The notes below the pieces were generated by a model that was not told where the DNA came from, made no database searches, and saw only the letters and a list, made by a program, of their open reading frames with translations. Below are positions 15,114 through 21,403 of a stretch of DNA of 22,364 nt, in pieces (the stretch's first letter is position 1; each line of letters starts with the position of its first letter). The stretch spans positions 1-22,364 of the forward strand of contig DASXTB010000142.1 of the NCBI GenBank assembly GCA_036505615.1. Direction: 5' to 3'. Source of the stretch: DASXTB01 sp036505615. Lineage in GTDB: Bacteria; Acidobacteriota; UBA6911; JACQSX01. The translations under genes and the position numbers were made by a program.

Positions 15114-16523
15114 ATGAAAACACGGCTGCTGATTCTCATTCTGACAATTTCGAACTTCGCGCAGCCGCAAACGGACCGCTTCACGACATCTGCCGGCCGT
15201 CAGTTTCAGCGCTGGATTGAAATTTTCAATCGGGCCGATCGCGCGGAACTGGGACAATTTCTCAAAGAAAATTTCCCCAGCGATCCGATGAGACTGGACG
15301 ACCAGCTTGCCGTCCGCGAACAGAGCGGGGGCTTTGATCTCAAGAAAATAGAAGAATCGGGCGAGACACGGGTTTCGGGCATCGTGCAGGGACGCGACAC
15401 CGGCAACTTCGTGCGATTCGTCGTCGAGGTCGAACCCGGCGAGCCGCACCGGATCACCTCTTTATCCTTGGGGCGCATCCCGCGACCGAGCGACATCCCG
15501 CCGCCGCCACGTCTGGCTCAGGCGGCAGCGCTGGAGGCTCTGCGCGAGGAGGTGAACAAGCGCGTGGCGCGGGATCGATTTTCCGGAGCGGTGCTCGTTG
15601 CCAGGCATGGAAAGCCCGTGTTTCTGGAGGCGTACGGTCTTTCGGATAGGGAGAAGAAAATCCCCAATCGCGTCGACACCCGATTTCGACTCGGTTCCAT
15701 GAACAAAATGTTCACTGCAGTCGCCATCGCGCAGCTGGCACAGGCCGGAAAGCTGAAGCTCGAAGAGCCTATCGGCAGCTACCTGCCCGAGTACCCCAAT
15801 CGCGATGTGGCGCAAAAGGTCACGATTCACCACCTGTTGACGCACACGGGGGGAACTGGTGACATTTTCGGACCTCAGTACCAAAAGAATCGGACCAAGC
15901 TTCGCACCTTGAACGACTATGTCTCGCTCTACGGCGAGCGAGGACTGGAATTCGAGCCGGCGAGTCGCTGGGCGTACAGCAACTACGGATACCTCCTACT
16001 GGGAGTCGTGGTAGAAAAAGTGTCCGGAGAGGTCTATTACGACTATGTGCGCAACCACATTTACAAGCCCGCCGGCATGACGCGGAGCGACTCTTTAGCT
16101 GAAGACGAGCCCGTTAAGGATCGCTCCATCGGCTATATGCGTTCGGCTGGCCAGTGGAAACCTAATACCAATACTCTTCCCTACCGCGGGACCTCCGCCG
16201 GCGGTGGATACTCCACGGTCGAGGATCTGCTCGGCTTCGCGAATGCACTGCTCTCTCATAAGCTGCTTAATTCCAAATACACGACGCTCGTCTCAACCGG
16301 CAAGGTGGCAACACCAAGTGGAGGCAAGTATGCCTATGGCCTTCTTGATGTCGCAAACGATGGAGTCCGCTACTTCGGTCACGGCGGCGGAGCACCCGGC
16401 ATGAATGGCGAACTTAGAATTTTTCCTGATTCGGGCTATGTGGTGGCAGTGCTGGCCAATCTCGATCCCCCTGCGGCGACTTCTATTGCGGATTTCATCA
16501 CGGACCGATTGCCGGCTCGATAG
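15114..16523 (+). CDS. Secreted beta-lactamase-family (class C/S12) serine hydrolase
   Basis: The 469-aa protein begins with a short hydrophobic signal (MKTRLLILILTISNFAQPQ). Residues about 25-125 form a small N-terminal domain (FQRWIEIFNRADRAELGQFL, DTGNFVRFVVEV) often found ahead of acidobacterial serine hydrolases. The catalytic domain (about 135-465) has the S-x-x-K motif Ser195-Met-Asn-Lys198, the second motif Tyr288-Ser-Asn290 and the third motif His423-Gly-Gly425. HGG in place of KTG is usual in the esterase/D-aminopeptidase-like branch, so true beta-lactam resistance should not be assumed. Likely substrates are D-amino-acid peptides, cell-wall fragments or esters. Stand-alone, convergent with the LuxR gene. 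Confidence 0.92.
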   Translation: MKTRLLILILTISNFAQPQTDRFTTSAGRQFQRWIEIFNRADRAELGQFLKENFPSDPMRLDDQLAVREQSGGFDLKKIEESGETRVSGIVQGRDTGNFVRFVVEVEPGEPHRITSLSLGRIPRPSDIPPPPRLAQAAALEALREEVNKRVARDRFSGAVLVARHGKPVFLEAYGLSDREKKIPNRVDTRFRLGSMNKMFTAVAIAQLAQAGKLKLEEPIGSYLPEYPNRDVAQKVTIHHLLTHTGGTGDIFGPQYQKNRTKLRTLNDYVSLYGERGLEFEPASRWAYSNYGYLLLGVVVEKVSGEVYYDYVRNHIYKPAGMTRSDSLAEDEPVKDRSIGYMRSAGQWKPNTNTLPYRGTSAGGGYSTVEDLLGFANALLSHKLLNSKYTTLVSTGKVATPSGGKYAYGLLDVANDGVRYFGHGGGAPGMNGELRIFPDSGYVVAVLANLDPPAATSIADFITDRLPAR

Positions 16524-16569
16524 CAACTCGGGAGTTTCCCGGCACGGCGGTCGCAAGCAAGTAAAGGCG

Positions 16570-17184
16570 TCACAGTTCGATCAGACCGCTCCTGAGCCCA
16601 CGGCTGACGGCTTCAGTCCGAGACGAGGCGCCGAGTTTTCCCAGAATGGAGCGGATGTGAAATTTGATCGTGTGTTCCGAGATGCCCAGGCGTATGGCGA
16701 TTTCCTTGTTGCCCAAACCGTCAGCCAGTAGCCGCAGGACCTCGCTTTCGCGGGGCGTGAGCGGCTCAGCTAACCGATCGTCGTCGGGCCGTTTAGGCAC
16801 GAGAGCGCTGTCGAAGATCATCAAACCGGACGCAACGGACTTGATCGCCTGAACAATCTGCTCCGGTGAAGCGTCCGTCTGCAGCATGCCTCCGATCCTT
16901 GCGTGCAAAATTCGGTTAAATATTGCCGGATCGGGTTCGGAACTCAACAGCAGGATCGGGACGAGATCCAGCAATTCGGCCAGCCAATCGCGAACGATTG
17001 TTAGCTCTATCTGCGGTCGCAGATCGATCAGGGCAAGGTCCGCTGAGGTCTGCGACATGAGCGAGCGCAAAAACGGAAAAGTCCCCGCCGTGCCGGCAAC
17101 GCGGATTACGCGGTCGCCCCTCAGGGAGCGCAAAAGCCAATCCCGGCGAGCCGGGGTTGGCGCCATGATCCAGACATCCACCAT
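16570..17184 (-). CDS. LuxR-type regulator with degenerate receiver domain
   Basis: The protein is 204 aa from ATG 17184, four bases after the protease stop. The frame is also open to an ATG at 17211, which would overlap the protease gene, but receiver domains normally start like MVDVWIMAP. Residues 1-120 have receiver topology with a candidate phospho-acceptor Asp54 (LALIDLRP). However, the acidic pair that binds Mg2+ after strand 1 is replaced by M-A-P, so phosphorylation is doubtful. Residues about 140-204 are a canonical LuxR helix-turn-helix (LTPRESEVLRLLADGLGNKEIA, LGISEHTIKFHI, LGASSRTEAV). No histidine kinase is adjacent. Cotranscription with the trypsin/PDZ protease suggests shared control. 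Confidence 0.88.
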   Translation of the reverse strand: MVDVWIMAPTPARRDWLLRSLRGDRVIRVAGTAGTFPFLRSLMSQTSADLALIDLRPQIELTIVRDWLAELLDLVPILLLSSEPDPAIFNRILHARIGGMLQTDASPEQIVQAIKSVASGLMIFDSALVPKRPDDDRLAEPLTPRESEVLRLLADGLGNKEIAIRLGISEHTIKFHIRSILGKLGASSRTEAVSRGLRSGLIEL

Positions 17185-17188
17185 GCCA

Positions 17189-18097
17189 CTAGCGTAACGG
17201 ACGCGAGCCAATTCGGATCGTTATTTCAATCTTTTGCCCGCCACGAATCAGCATTGTCCGAACCTCATGGCCGGCGCCCTTTCGGTCGAGCGCCTTATGG
17301 ACGTCATCCAAGTCGTCGAAAGCATGGCCGTCCATATCCAGAAGAATGTCGCCAAGCAGCGCGCCGCCCGAATCTGCCGGTCCTCCGGATTCGACGTGCA
17401 CCACCAGCAAGCCTGCCGCAGCATTGACGCCCGCTTTCTTCTGAAGCGATTCGGGAATCTGAACCGGCTGCATAAGCAGGCCAATGTATGGCCCGGACAC
17501 GTGCCCGCTCGCAGCAATCTCTTCAGCAATCCGTGCCAGCGTTGATGAAGGTATCGTGATGGGTTTTCCGCGAAGCAGACCACTTGTGTTCAATCCCAGC
17601 ACACTGCCGCCGGCGCCCACGAGCGCACCGCCCGAGAAGCCGGGATACAAGTTTAGGTCCGGACGGATGAACTGGTCGATGCGCGTTCGATCGATTTGCC
17701 ATTCGCCCATGAGACCGCTGATGATTCCCGTGCTTGCCACGATGTTGCCCCGTCGTGTCCGCGCGACAGCGACGGCGAGTTCGCCGACCAACAGTGAGGC
17801 GGTACTTCCGAACTGCGCCGGTTGCGCTTCAATTTCTTGATCGAGTTTCAACAGAGCGACATCGGTGCCGCGATCTCTACCGGCCAGCCGCGCTTGAACA
17901 GACCGCCCCGGCCCAACGATCACTCCGATACCAGCGTCGTGCCGGATCGTGTGCGCCGCCGTCAGGATGGAGTTGGTGCGCCAAACAATTCCGCTGGATG
18001 TGTGCCCGGATCGTCCGTCTACCGCAACAATGGATTTGCCGGCATGATCAACCGCACGGGATATTTCTTTTGAAAACTGCTGCCACGTAGCTTCCAT
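17189..18097 (-). CDS. Trypsin-like serine protease with PDZ domain (HtrA-like), no signal peptide
   Basis: The 302-aa protein starts at ATG 18097 behind GGGAGAAG. The chymotrypsin-fold domain (about 10-195) shows the full triad: His49 in TAAHTI, Asp79 in GTDVALLKL and Ser155 in PGFSGGAL. Residues about 200-298 are a PDZ domain (GPYIGLLMQPVQIP, GLLVVHVESGGPADSGGALLGDILLDMDG). The order is that of DegP/HtrA with one PDZ. There is no signal peptide or N-terminal membrane helix, so a cytoplasmic location is inferred, which is unusual for HtrA relatives. The stop is 4 bp before the LuxR start, which indicates an operon. A truncated nitrilase gene lies just upstream. Confidence 0.9.
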   Translation of the reverse strand: MEATWQQFSKEISRAVDHAGKSIVAVDGRSGHTSSGIVWRTNSILTAAHTIRHDAGIGVIVGPGRSVQARLAGRDRGTDVALLKLDQEIEAQPAQFGSTASLLVGELAVAVARTRRGNIVASTGIISGLMGEWQIDRTRIDQFIRPDLNLYPGFSGGALVGAGGSVLGLNTSGLLRGKPITIPSSTLARIAEEIAASGHVSGPYIGLLMQPVQIPESLQKKAGVNAAAGLLVVHVESGGPADSGGALLGDILLDMDGHAFDDLDDVHKALDRKGAGHEVRTMLIRGGQKIEITIRIGSRPLR

Positions 18098-18157
18098 TTG
18101 TTCTTCTCCCGTGGCTAGAGTGCCTGACCTTGCGCCGGGCGCGCATCACCCAAACGG

Positions 18158-18343
18158 TCAGGTAGGATCGGAGACAGGCTGCTCGCACTTGCGGTGCTGT
18201 GGAAAGAAGCGCAGGAAAGACAGCTCGGGAAATACCACCAGCTCGGCTCCGCCACGTCGCGCTTCTCGCAGCGATTCGATTCCGCGAGCCACGTTTTCGT
18301 TTCGGTCTTGTGAAGCAACCTGCTGAATAAGCGCGATTCTCAC
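18158..18343 (-). pseudogene. N-terminal fragment of a carbon-nitrogen hydrolase (nitrilase superfamily)
   Basis: From GTG 18343 the frame reads MRIALIQQVASQDRNENVAR and RGGAELVVFPELSFLRFFPQ, then stops. The first strand (IALIQ) and the segment with the catalytic Glu (ELVVFPELSF) are typical of the nitrilase superfamily, close to N-carbamoylputrescine amidase types in which RFFPQHR follows. Intact members are about 260-300 aa with Lys and Cys further on, and both are missing here. The sequence up to the protease start has no continuation in other frames, so a large deletion removed the rest. Confidence 0.65.
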
Positions 18344-18374
18344 GACGATCCCATTGTTGGCAACATTTTTGCTC

Positions 18375-18395
18375 CGATGACCAATGGCTGATGAC
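18375..18395. repeat. Degenerate heptamer repeats (second locus)
   Basis: CGATGAC, CAATGGC and TGATGAC are consecutive, followed by TAACAGG. This is the same family as the four copies at 3620-3647. Confidence 0.5.
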
Positions 18396-18487
18396 TAACA
18401 GGACGCTGAAACAGTCGCCACGAAGGCTTGACGCGGCATCGCAGCAACCAAAGGTACTGGGTGCTCAACTGTGAAGTTTTACATTTA

Positions 18488-18752
18488 GCCCCGCTGGGCG
18501 GGGCGCCAAGAATTGTAGCCCAGGGCGCAAGCCCTGGGTCTACGGAAATCCCTGAACAACCGGGCAGCCACGTAGCGGCGACAGAGTTTTCCAGGCCAGA
18601 GAGTTTCTAGCCTCCGCTTCTTCAAACCCTACGCGCAATTGGCTTGGGCATTTTGCCCTGCCATTGCAAAACTCTTTCGCCCCGCCCAGCGGGGCTCGAC
18701 ACAGGGGCGTTAATCTTACAACCCAGGGCTCACGCCCTGGGCTACAATTCTT
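18488..18752. repeat. Two paired palindromic modules in A-B ... A'-B' order
   Basis: Module A (18488-18504, GCCCCGCTGGGCGGGGC) reappears as its exact inverse at 18679-18695. Module B (18509-18539, GAATTGTAGCCCAGGGCG...CCCTGGGT) reappears inverted at 18721-18752. Each module is itself a hairpin. The gap 18344-18831 holds no gene besides these. Hairpins of the type TAGCCCAGGG...CCCTGGG are, from memory, dispersed in Acidobacteriota and Planctomycetes-type genomes. Confidence 0.75.
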
Positions 18753-18765
18753 CTCGCCCCCTATG

Positions 18766-18812
18766 TTGACGATTCTCAGTAGTGCCTGGTAAGATTAGGT
18801 CCTACCTGGTAA
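18766..18812 (+). promoter_or_regulatory. Promoter and operator-like repeats of the RHH antitoxin operon
   Basis: TTGACG (18766-18771), an 18-bp spacer and TAAGAT (18790-18795) form a good sigma70-type promoter. CCTGGTAA occurs at 18785-18792 and again at 18805-18812, exactly 20 bp apart, and TAGGTCCTA (18796-18804) is a small palindrome between them. These sites overlap the -10 and the likely transcription start, as expected for autorepression by the ribbon-helix-helix protein encoded 20 bases downstream. Confidence 0.55.
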
Positions 18813-18831
18813 CACCAACAATAGAGGTCGT

Positions 18832-19113
18832 ATGAGAACACGCCAGACTATGACTATCTCCCTTCCGCCTGAGATGGTTGAGGAAGTGGAGAGGGTCCGC
18901 AAGGCGGAGCATCGAACCCGCTCGGAACTACTACGTGAAGCCCTCCGAGTCTACTTTTCCCGCCGTATTCCCGAAGAGACACCCACGGCAGCCGACCTCC
19001 GGGCGATTCGGCGCGGTCGGACAGCGTACGCGCGCGGCGACTATGTAACCTTGGATGAACTGCGCCATGAAATGGAATCTTCACGTCGCCGGTCCCGCAA
19101 GAAAGTCTCTTAA
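18832..19113 (+). CDS. RHH (CopG/ParD-like) antitoxin
   Basis: In this 93-aa protein residues 5-50 are a ribbon-helix-helix domain: the strand QTMTISLPPEMVEEVERVRK, then HRTRSELLREALRVYF. Residues about 52-93 form an acidic-then-basic C-terminal tail (TAYARGDYVTLDELRHEM) that in this family wraps around a RelE/ParE toxin. AGAGGT lies 5 bases before the ATG. The toxin start lies inside this gene at 19067, a 47-bp overlap typical of such operons. It likely represses its own promoter (18766-18812). Because the toxin gene is broken, it may be a leftover antitoxin. Confidence 0.82.
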   Translation: MRTRQTMTISLPPEMVEEVERVRKAEHRTRSELLREALRVYFSRRIPEETPTAADLRAIRRGRTAYARGDYVTLDELRHEMESSRRRSRKKVS

Positions 19114-19309
19114 GCAAATCCCTGATGGCGACCGGAAAAGGATTCTCGCGGCGCTTGAATCTATGCGTCAGGATCCTTTCAGTGGCGACATTGCTCGCCT
19201 TAAGGGTCTGAAGCAGACGCGAGAGGGCAAGAACTTCCGTCCTCACATCCTCAGGCAGCTTGTCAAACTCCGGCTCAAACTCATCGCCGATTTCATCCAC
19301 CCATTTTGA
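19067..19309 (+). pseudogene. Truncated ParE/RelE-like toxin, chimeric 3' end
   Basis: From ATG 19067 the frame starts as a normal RelE/ParE toxin: MKWNLHVAGPARKSLKQIPD, GDRKRILAALESMRQDPFSG and DIARLKGLK. From about 19210 it no longer matches. The expected strands (WRxRVGxYRI...) with the catalytic and core residues are missing. The remaining codons to 19309 are the antisense of another toxin gene start. It is therefore the first half of a toxin fused to foreign DNA, presumably inactive. Confidence 0.7.
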
Positions 19310-19312
19310 CAT
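19213..19312 (-). pseudogene. N-terminal fragment of a HigB/Gp49-like toxin gene
   Basis: On the minus strand, from ATG 19312, the frame reads MSKWVDEIGDEFEPEFDKLP and EDVRTEVLALSRLLQ. DEFEPEFDxLPExVxxELLAxxRLL is the hallmark start of the HigB/phage Gp49-like RelE-superfamily toxins (about 115 aa). After about 19213 the match ends where the plus-strand ParE-like fragment begins. No HigA-type antitoxin is attached. Only about the first 35 codons survive. Confidence 0.65.
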
Positions 19313-19574
19313 TGGCCTGCCGTTGTGTTGTCTTCCTCGAGGAGCTCCGGCACAGTCACGCCCGCGTAATTCTCCCTGGGAGACCATACCAATGCGACCT
19401 CAGGTTTTGGTCGAACTTCTTCCATTTGTCCGAGGAAAACAGCATTCAGCATGCTGGTCCGTGTAATTACCTGAATATTTTGAAGTTACCGGGGCTTTTT
19501 GATGGTAGATTAAATCAAGGATAACGATCAACATTGATAAGTTATTGATTAATAGGCAGAAAGATCATATTTAT

Positions 19575-19597
19575 TATCACAAGATCTGTGATAGAAT
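19575..19597 (+). promoter_or_regulatory. Palindromic operator overlapping a -10 box before the XRE-NTase pair
   Basis: TATCACA (19575-19581), AGATC and TGTGATA (19587-19593) form a perfect 7-bp inverted repeat with a 5-base centre. A -10-like TAGAAT (19592-19597) overlaps its right arm. The coding start follows 10 bases later, so the transcript leader would be very short. The stretch 19490-19600 is visibly AT-richer than its surroundings. A self-repression site for the XRE protein is inferred. Confidence 0.5.
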
Positions 19598-19607
19598 CCG
19601 GAGTGTT

Positions 19608-20303
19608 ATGAGACCACAAGACTTGAAAACAACCCGTCTAGCCAAAGGATGGACGCAAGCGGAAACAGCAAGGCGATTGGGTGTGTCCCAATCCTATCTG
19701 GCTATGTTAGAGAACGGGAGCCGAAGACTTTCAGCGCGACTGGTTCGGAAGGCTAGAAATGTTTTTGGCCTACCACCCACAGTTCTGCCGACTACGGAGA
19801 CCGGACAAGTACCGCTTGGGAAAGATGCTGCCGAGACTCTGGCACGACATCTCGCTGCTCTAGGGTATCCGGGGTTCTCCTATCTTCGGCCTCGTTGTTG
19901 GAAACGAAACCCAAGCGAAGTTCTGCTGACTGCGCTGATGCAAGATGACTTAGAGGCGAGATTAGTGGAGGCACTTCCCTGGTTGCTTTTTCGTTATTGG
20001 AATCTGGACAAGAGTTGGCTTGTTCAACAAGCAAAGTTGCTTGACCTCCAGAATCGCCTGGGTTTCGTGGTCAGTCTGGCGCGGCAGTTGGCTGAGAGGA
20101 CAAATTCACCGGCTGCTCGACTCGAAGCGCTCAAGGGCCTAGAGCTAGATCTGGAACAAATCCGACTCGCCCGTGAGGACTCTCTGTGTAAGGCTTTGAA
20201 GCCGACGGAGAAACAATGGCTGAGAGAAAATCGCCCGGAAAAAGCAAAACATTGGAATCTCTTGACAGATTGGCGACCTGAGATCCTCCCATATGCCGTC
20301 TAG
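19608..20303 (+). CDS. XRE-family HTH protein, putative antitoxin of an NTase pair
   Basis: The protein is 231 aa from the ATG at 19608, which has GGAG 5 bases upstream. An earlier in-frame start at 19545 would lie before the palindrome and promoter. Residues 5-57 are an HTH_3 domain (LAKGWTQAETARRLGVSQSYLAMLENGSRRLSA in outline). Residues about 70-200 are an all-helical domain with PSEVLLTALMQDDLEARLVE, ALPWLLFRYWNLD, SWLVQQAKLLDLQNRLGFVV, ending in a charged helix. I recall this C-terminal region only from uncharacterised XRE proteins next to nucleotidyltransferases. It overlaps the next gene by 11 bp. The role is inferred as DNA-binding antitoxin and autoregulator. Confidence 0.82.
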   Translation: MRPQDLKTTRLAKGWTQAETARRLGVSQSYLAMLENGSRRLSARLVRKARNVFGLPPTVLPTTETGQVPLGKDAAETLARHLAALGYPGFSYLRPRCWKRNPSEVLLTALMQDDLEARLVEALPWLLFRYWNLDKSWLVQQAKLLDLQNRLGFVVSLARQLAERTNSPAARLEALKGLELDLEQIRLAREDSLCKALKPTEKQWLRENRPEKAKHWNLLTDWRPEILPYAV

Positions 20304-20853
20304 GTCGGTACGCAACGAAACTCTTCCTTCTCCGTGGGTAGATTTCCTAAGAGAACTCGATGAGCTTCTCCCCCAGGCAATCGAACTTCATTGCTTGGGT
20401 GGATTCGTCGTCAGTGTGTGCTACGGGTTACCTCGACCCACCGCCGATGTAGATTACATCGCAGTCCGACCATCCGAGGCGTATGGTCAGCTTGACGAGA
20501 TTGCAGGCCGTGAATCTCAGCTTGCGAAGAAACACAAAGTTTACCTTCAGCACGTCAGTATTGCGACTTATCCTGAGAACTATGAACAAAGGCTCGTGGA
20601 GCTGTTTCCGCAACAATTTCGCAATCTCCGACTCCTCGTGCTGGACCCATATGATCTAGTCCTATCGAAGTTGGAAAGGAACAGTCCAAAAGATCGTGAG
20701 GACGTAGCCAATCTGGCTGCTAGAATTCCTTTGGATCGTGAAACTCTACGCGAGCGTTATGAACAGGAACTTCGACCAAATCTTCTGTCCAGAGAGGAGT
20801 ATCACGACAGAACACTTTCCTTCTGGCTAGAAACTTACTTCACGGATACCTGA
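20293..20853 (+). CDS. DUF6036/AbiEii-like nucleotidyltransferase, putative toxin
   Basis: This 186-aa protein has the polymerase-beta-like nucleotidyltransferase signature. Gly36-Gly37 lies in LGGFVVSVCYG, followed by Arg48-x-Thr50-x-Asp52-x-Asp54 (LPRPTADVDYI), giving the two metal-binding acids. The later segment DPYDLVLSKLERNSPKDRED (118-137) matches the conserved K...R..KDxxD motif of AbiEii/MenT and DUF6036 relatives. In MenT and AbiEii toxins such enzymes transfer nucleotides, MenT to tRNA ends. Here the target is unknown. The start ATGCCGTCTAG overlaps the XRE stop by 11 bp, so expression is coupled. All visible catalytic positions are intact. Confidence 0.8.
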   Translation: MPSRSVRNETLPSPWVDFLRELDELLPQAIELHCLGGFVVSVCYGLPRPTADVDYIAVRPSEAYGQLDEIAGRESQLAKKHKVYLQHVSIATYPENYEQRLVELFPQQFRNLRLLVLDPYDLVLSKLERNSPKDREDVANLAARIPLDRETLRERYEQELRPNLLSREEYHDRTLSFWLETYFTDT

Positions 20854-20873
20854 GAAGCGGGGGTTGTCGCTTC
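20854..20873. terminator. Weak hairpin after the NTase gene
   Basis: GAAGCG (20854-20859), an 8-base loop and CGCTTC (20868-20873) immediately follow the TGA. No T-tract is present, so it is a weak candidate. The rest of 20874-21213 shows no gene that I can support. Confidence 0.25.
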
Positions 20874-21213
20874 GAGCTCTCAATAATGGCTGCTACTTAC
20901 GTAATCGAGCGGTGACAGGTATCGGAGGGGGAGGGAGAATCTCTTCGTACTTTACTGTGAAGGCATCCTCCTTTGCTTGCAAAGACGATGAACCTCAATA
21001 AGCAACTAACCACTCATCACGGCTGCCTTGTTTGCGAGTACTTCACTTCAGGGGGGAGCGTTAATTTGATTTTTTGCGTTTGAATCTTCTCACCGGCCTG
21101 TTAGCTTATCGTCGATCGGGTGTCCGGGCAAACGTGTTCGCTAGATTTACTGAGGTTTGGTGCGAGCCTCGAATCGACCGAAGCAAACGTCGCTCGGCAA
21201 TTTCCTCTCCCTT

Positions 21214-21365
21214 CCCGATGTTGCCGCCTGGCATTTCCGCATCACGGAAAAAGTGGGTGGCGGTGGAATGTGTCGTTTACACAGCTGAAGATCTCCAGCT
21301 TGGCTGCAGTCGTGCATAAGTTTCTTCCTGAGACGCTAGCAAGAGATCATTTTACGCTGGAGCGC
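21214..21365 (+). pseudogene. Decayed N-terminal lobe of a Ser/Thr protein kinase
   Basis: Three consecutive frame segments rebuild the first lobe of a PknB-type kinase. 21217-21270 gives DVAAWHFRITEKVGGGGM (Gly-rich loop). 21272-21304 gives VVYTAEDLQLG. 21306-21365 gives AVVHKFLPETLARDHFTLER, including the ATP-binding Lys (21318-21320). This matches the familiar HYRIxEKLGGGGMGVVYKAEDxxLGRxVALKFLPExLARD pattern. A 2-base loss after GGGGM and a 1-base shift after LG break it, and nothing of the kinase follows 21365. The intact gene would be far larger, so it is a relic. Confidence 0.75.
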
Positions 21366-21403
21366 CGGCACCACGGCGACTGTTTTTCTCCTATCCCAAG
21401 AAT

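Noticed and set aside
15114..16523. Antibiotic-resistance beta-lactamase
   Set aside because: The third motif is HGG and not KTG, and there is an extra N-terminal domain. This fits the broad S12 esterase/peptidase branch, so no resistance role is claimed.
20874..21213. Search for a gene between the NTase and the kinase relic
   Set aside because: Only short frames without ribosome-binding sites or motifs were found. No tRNA or repeat was recognised.
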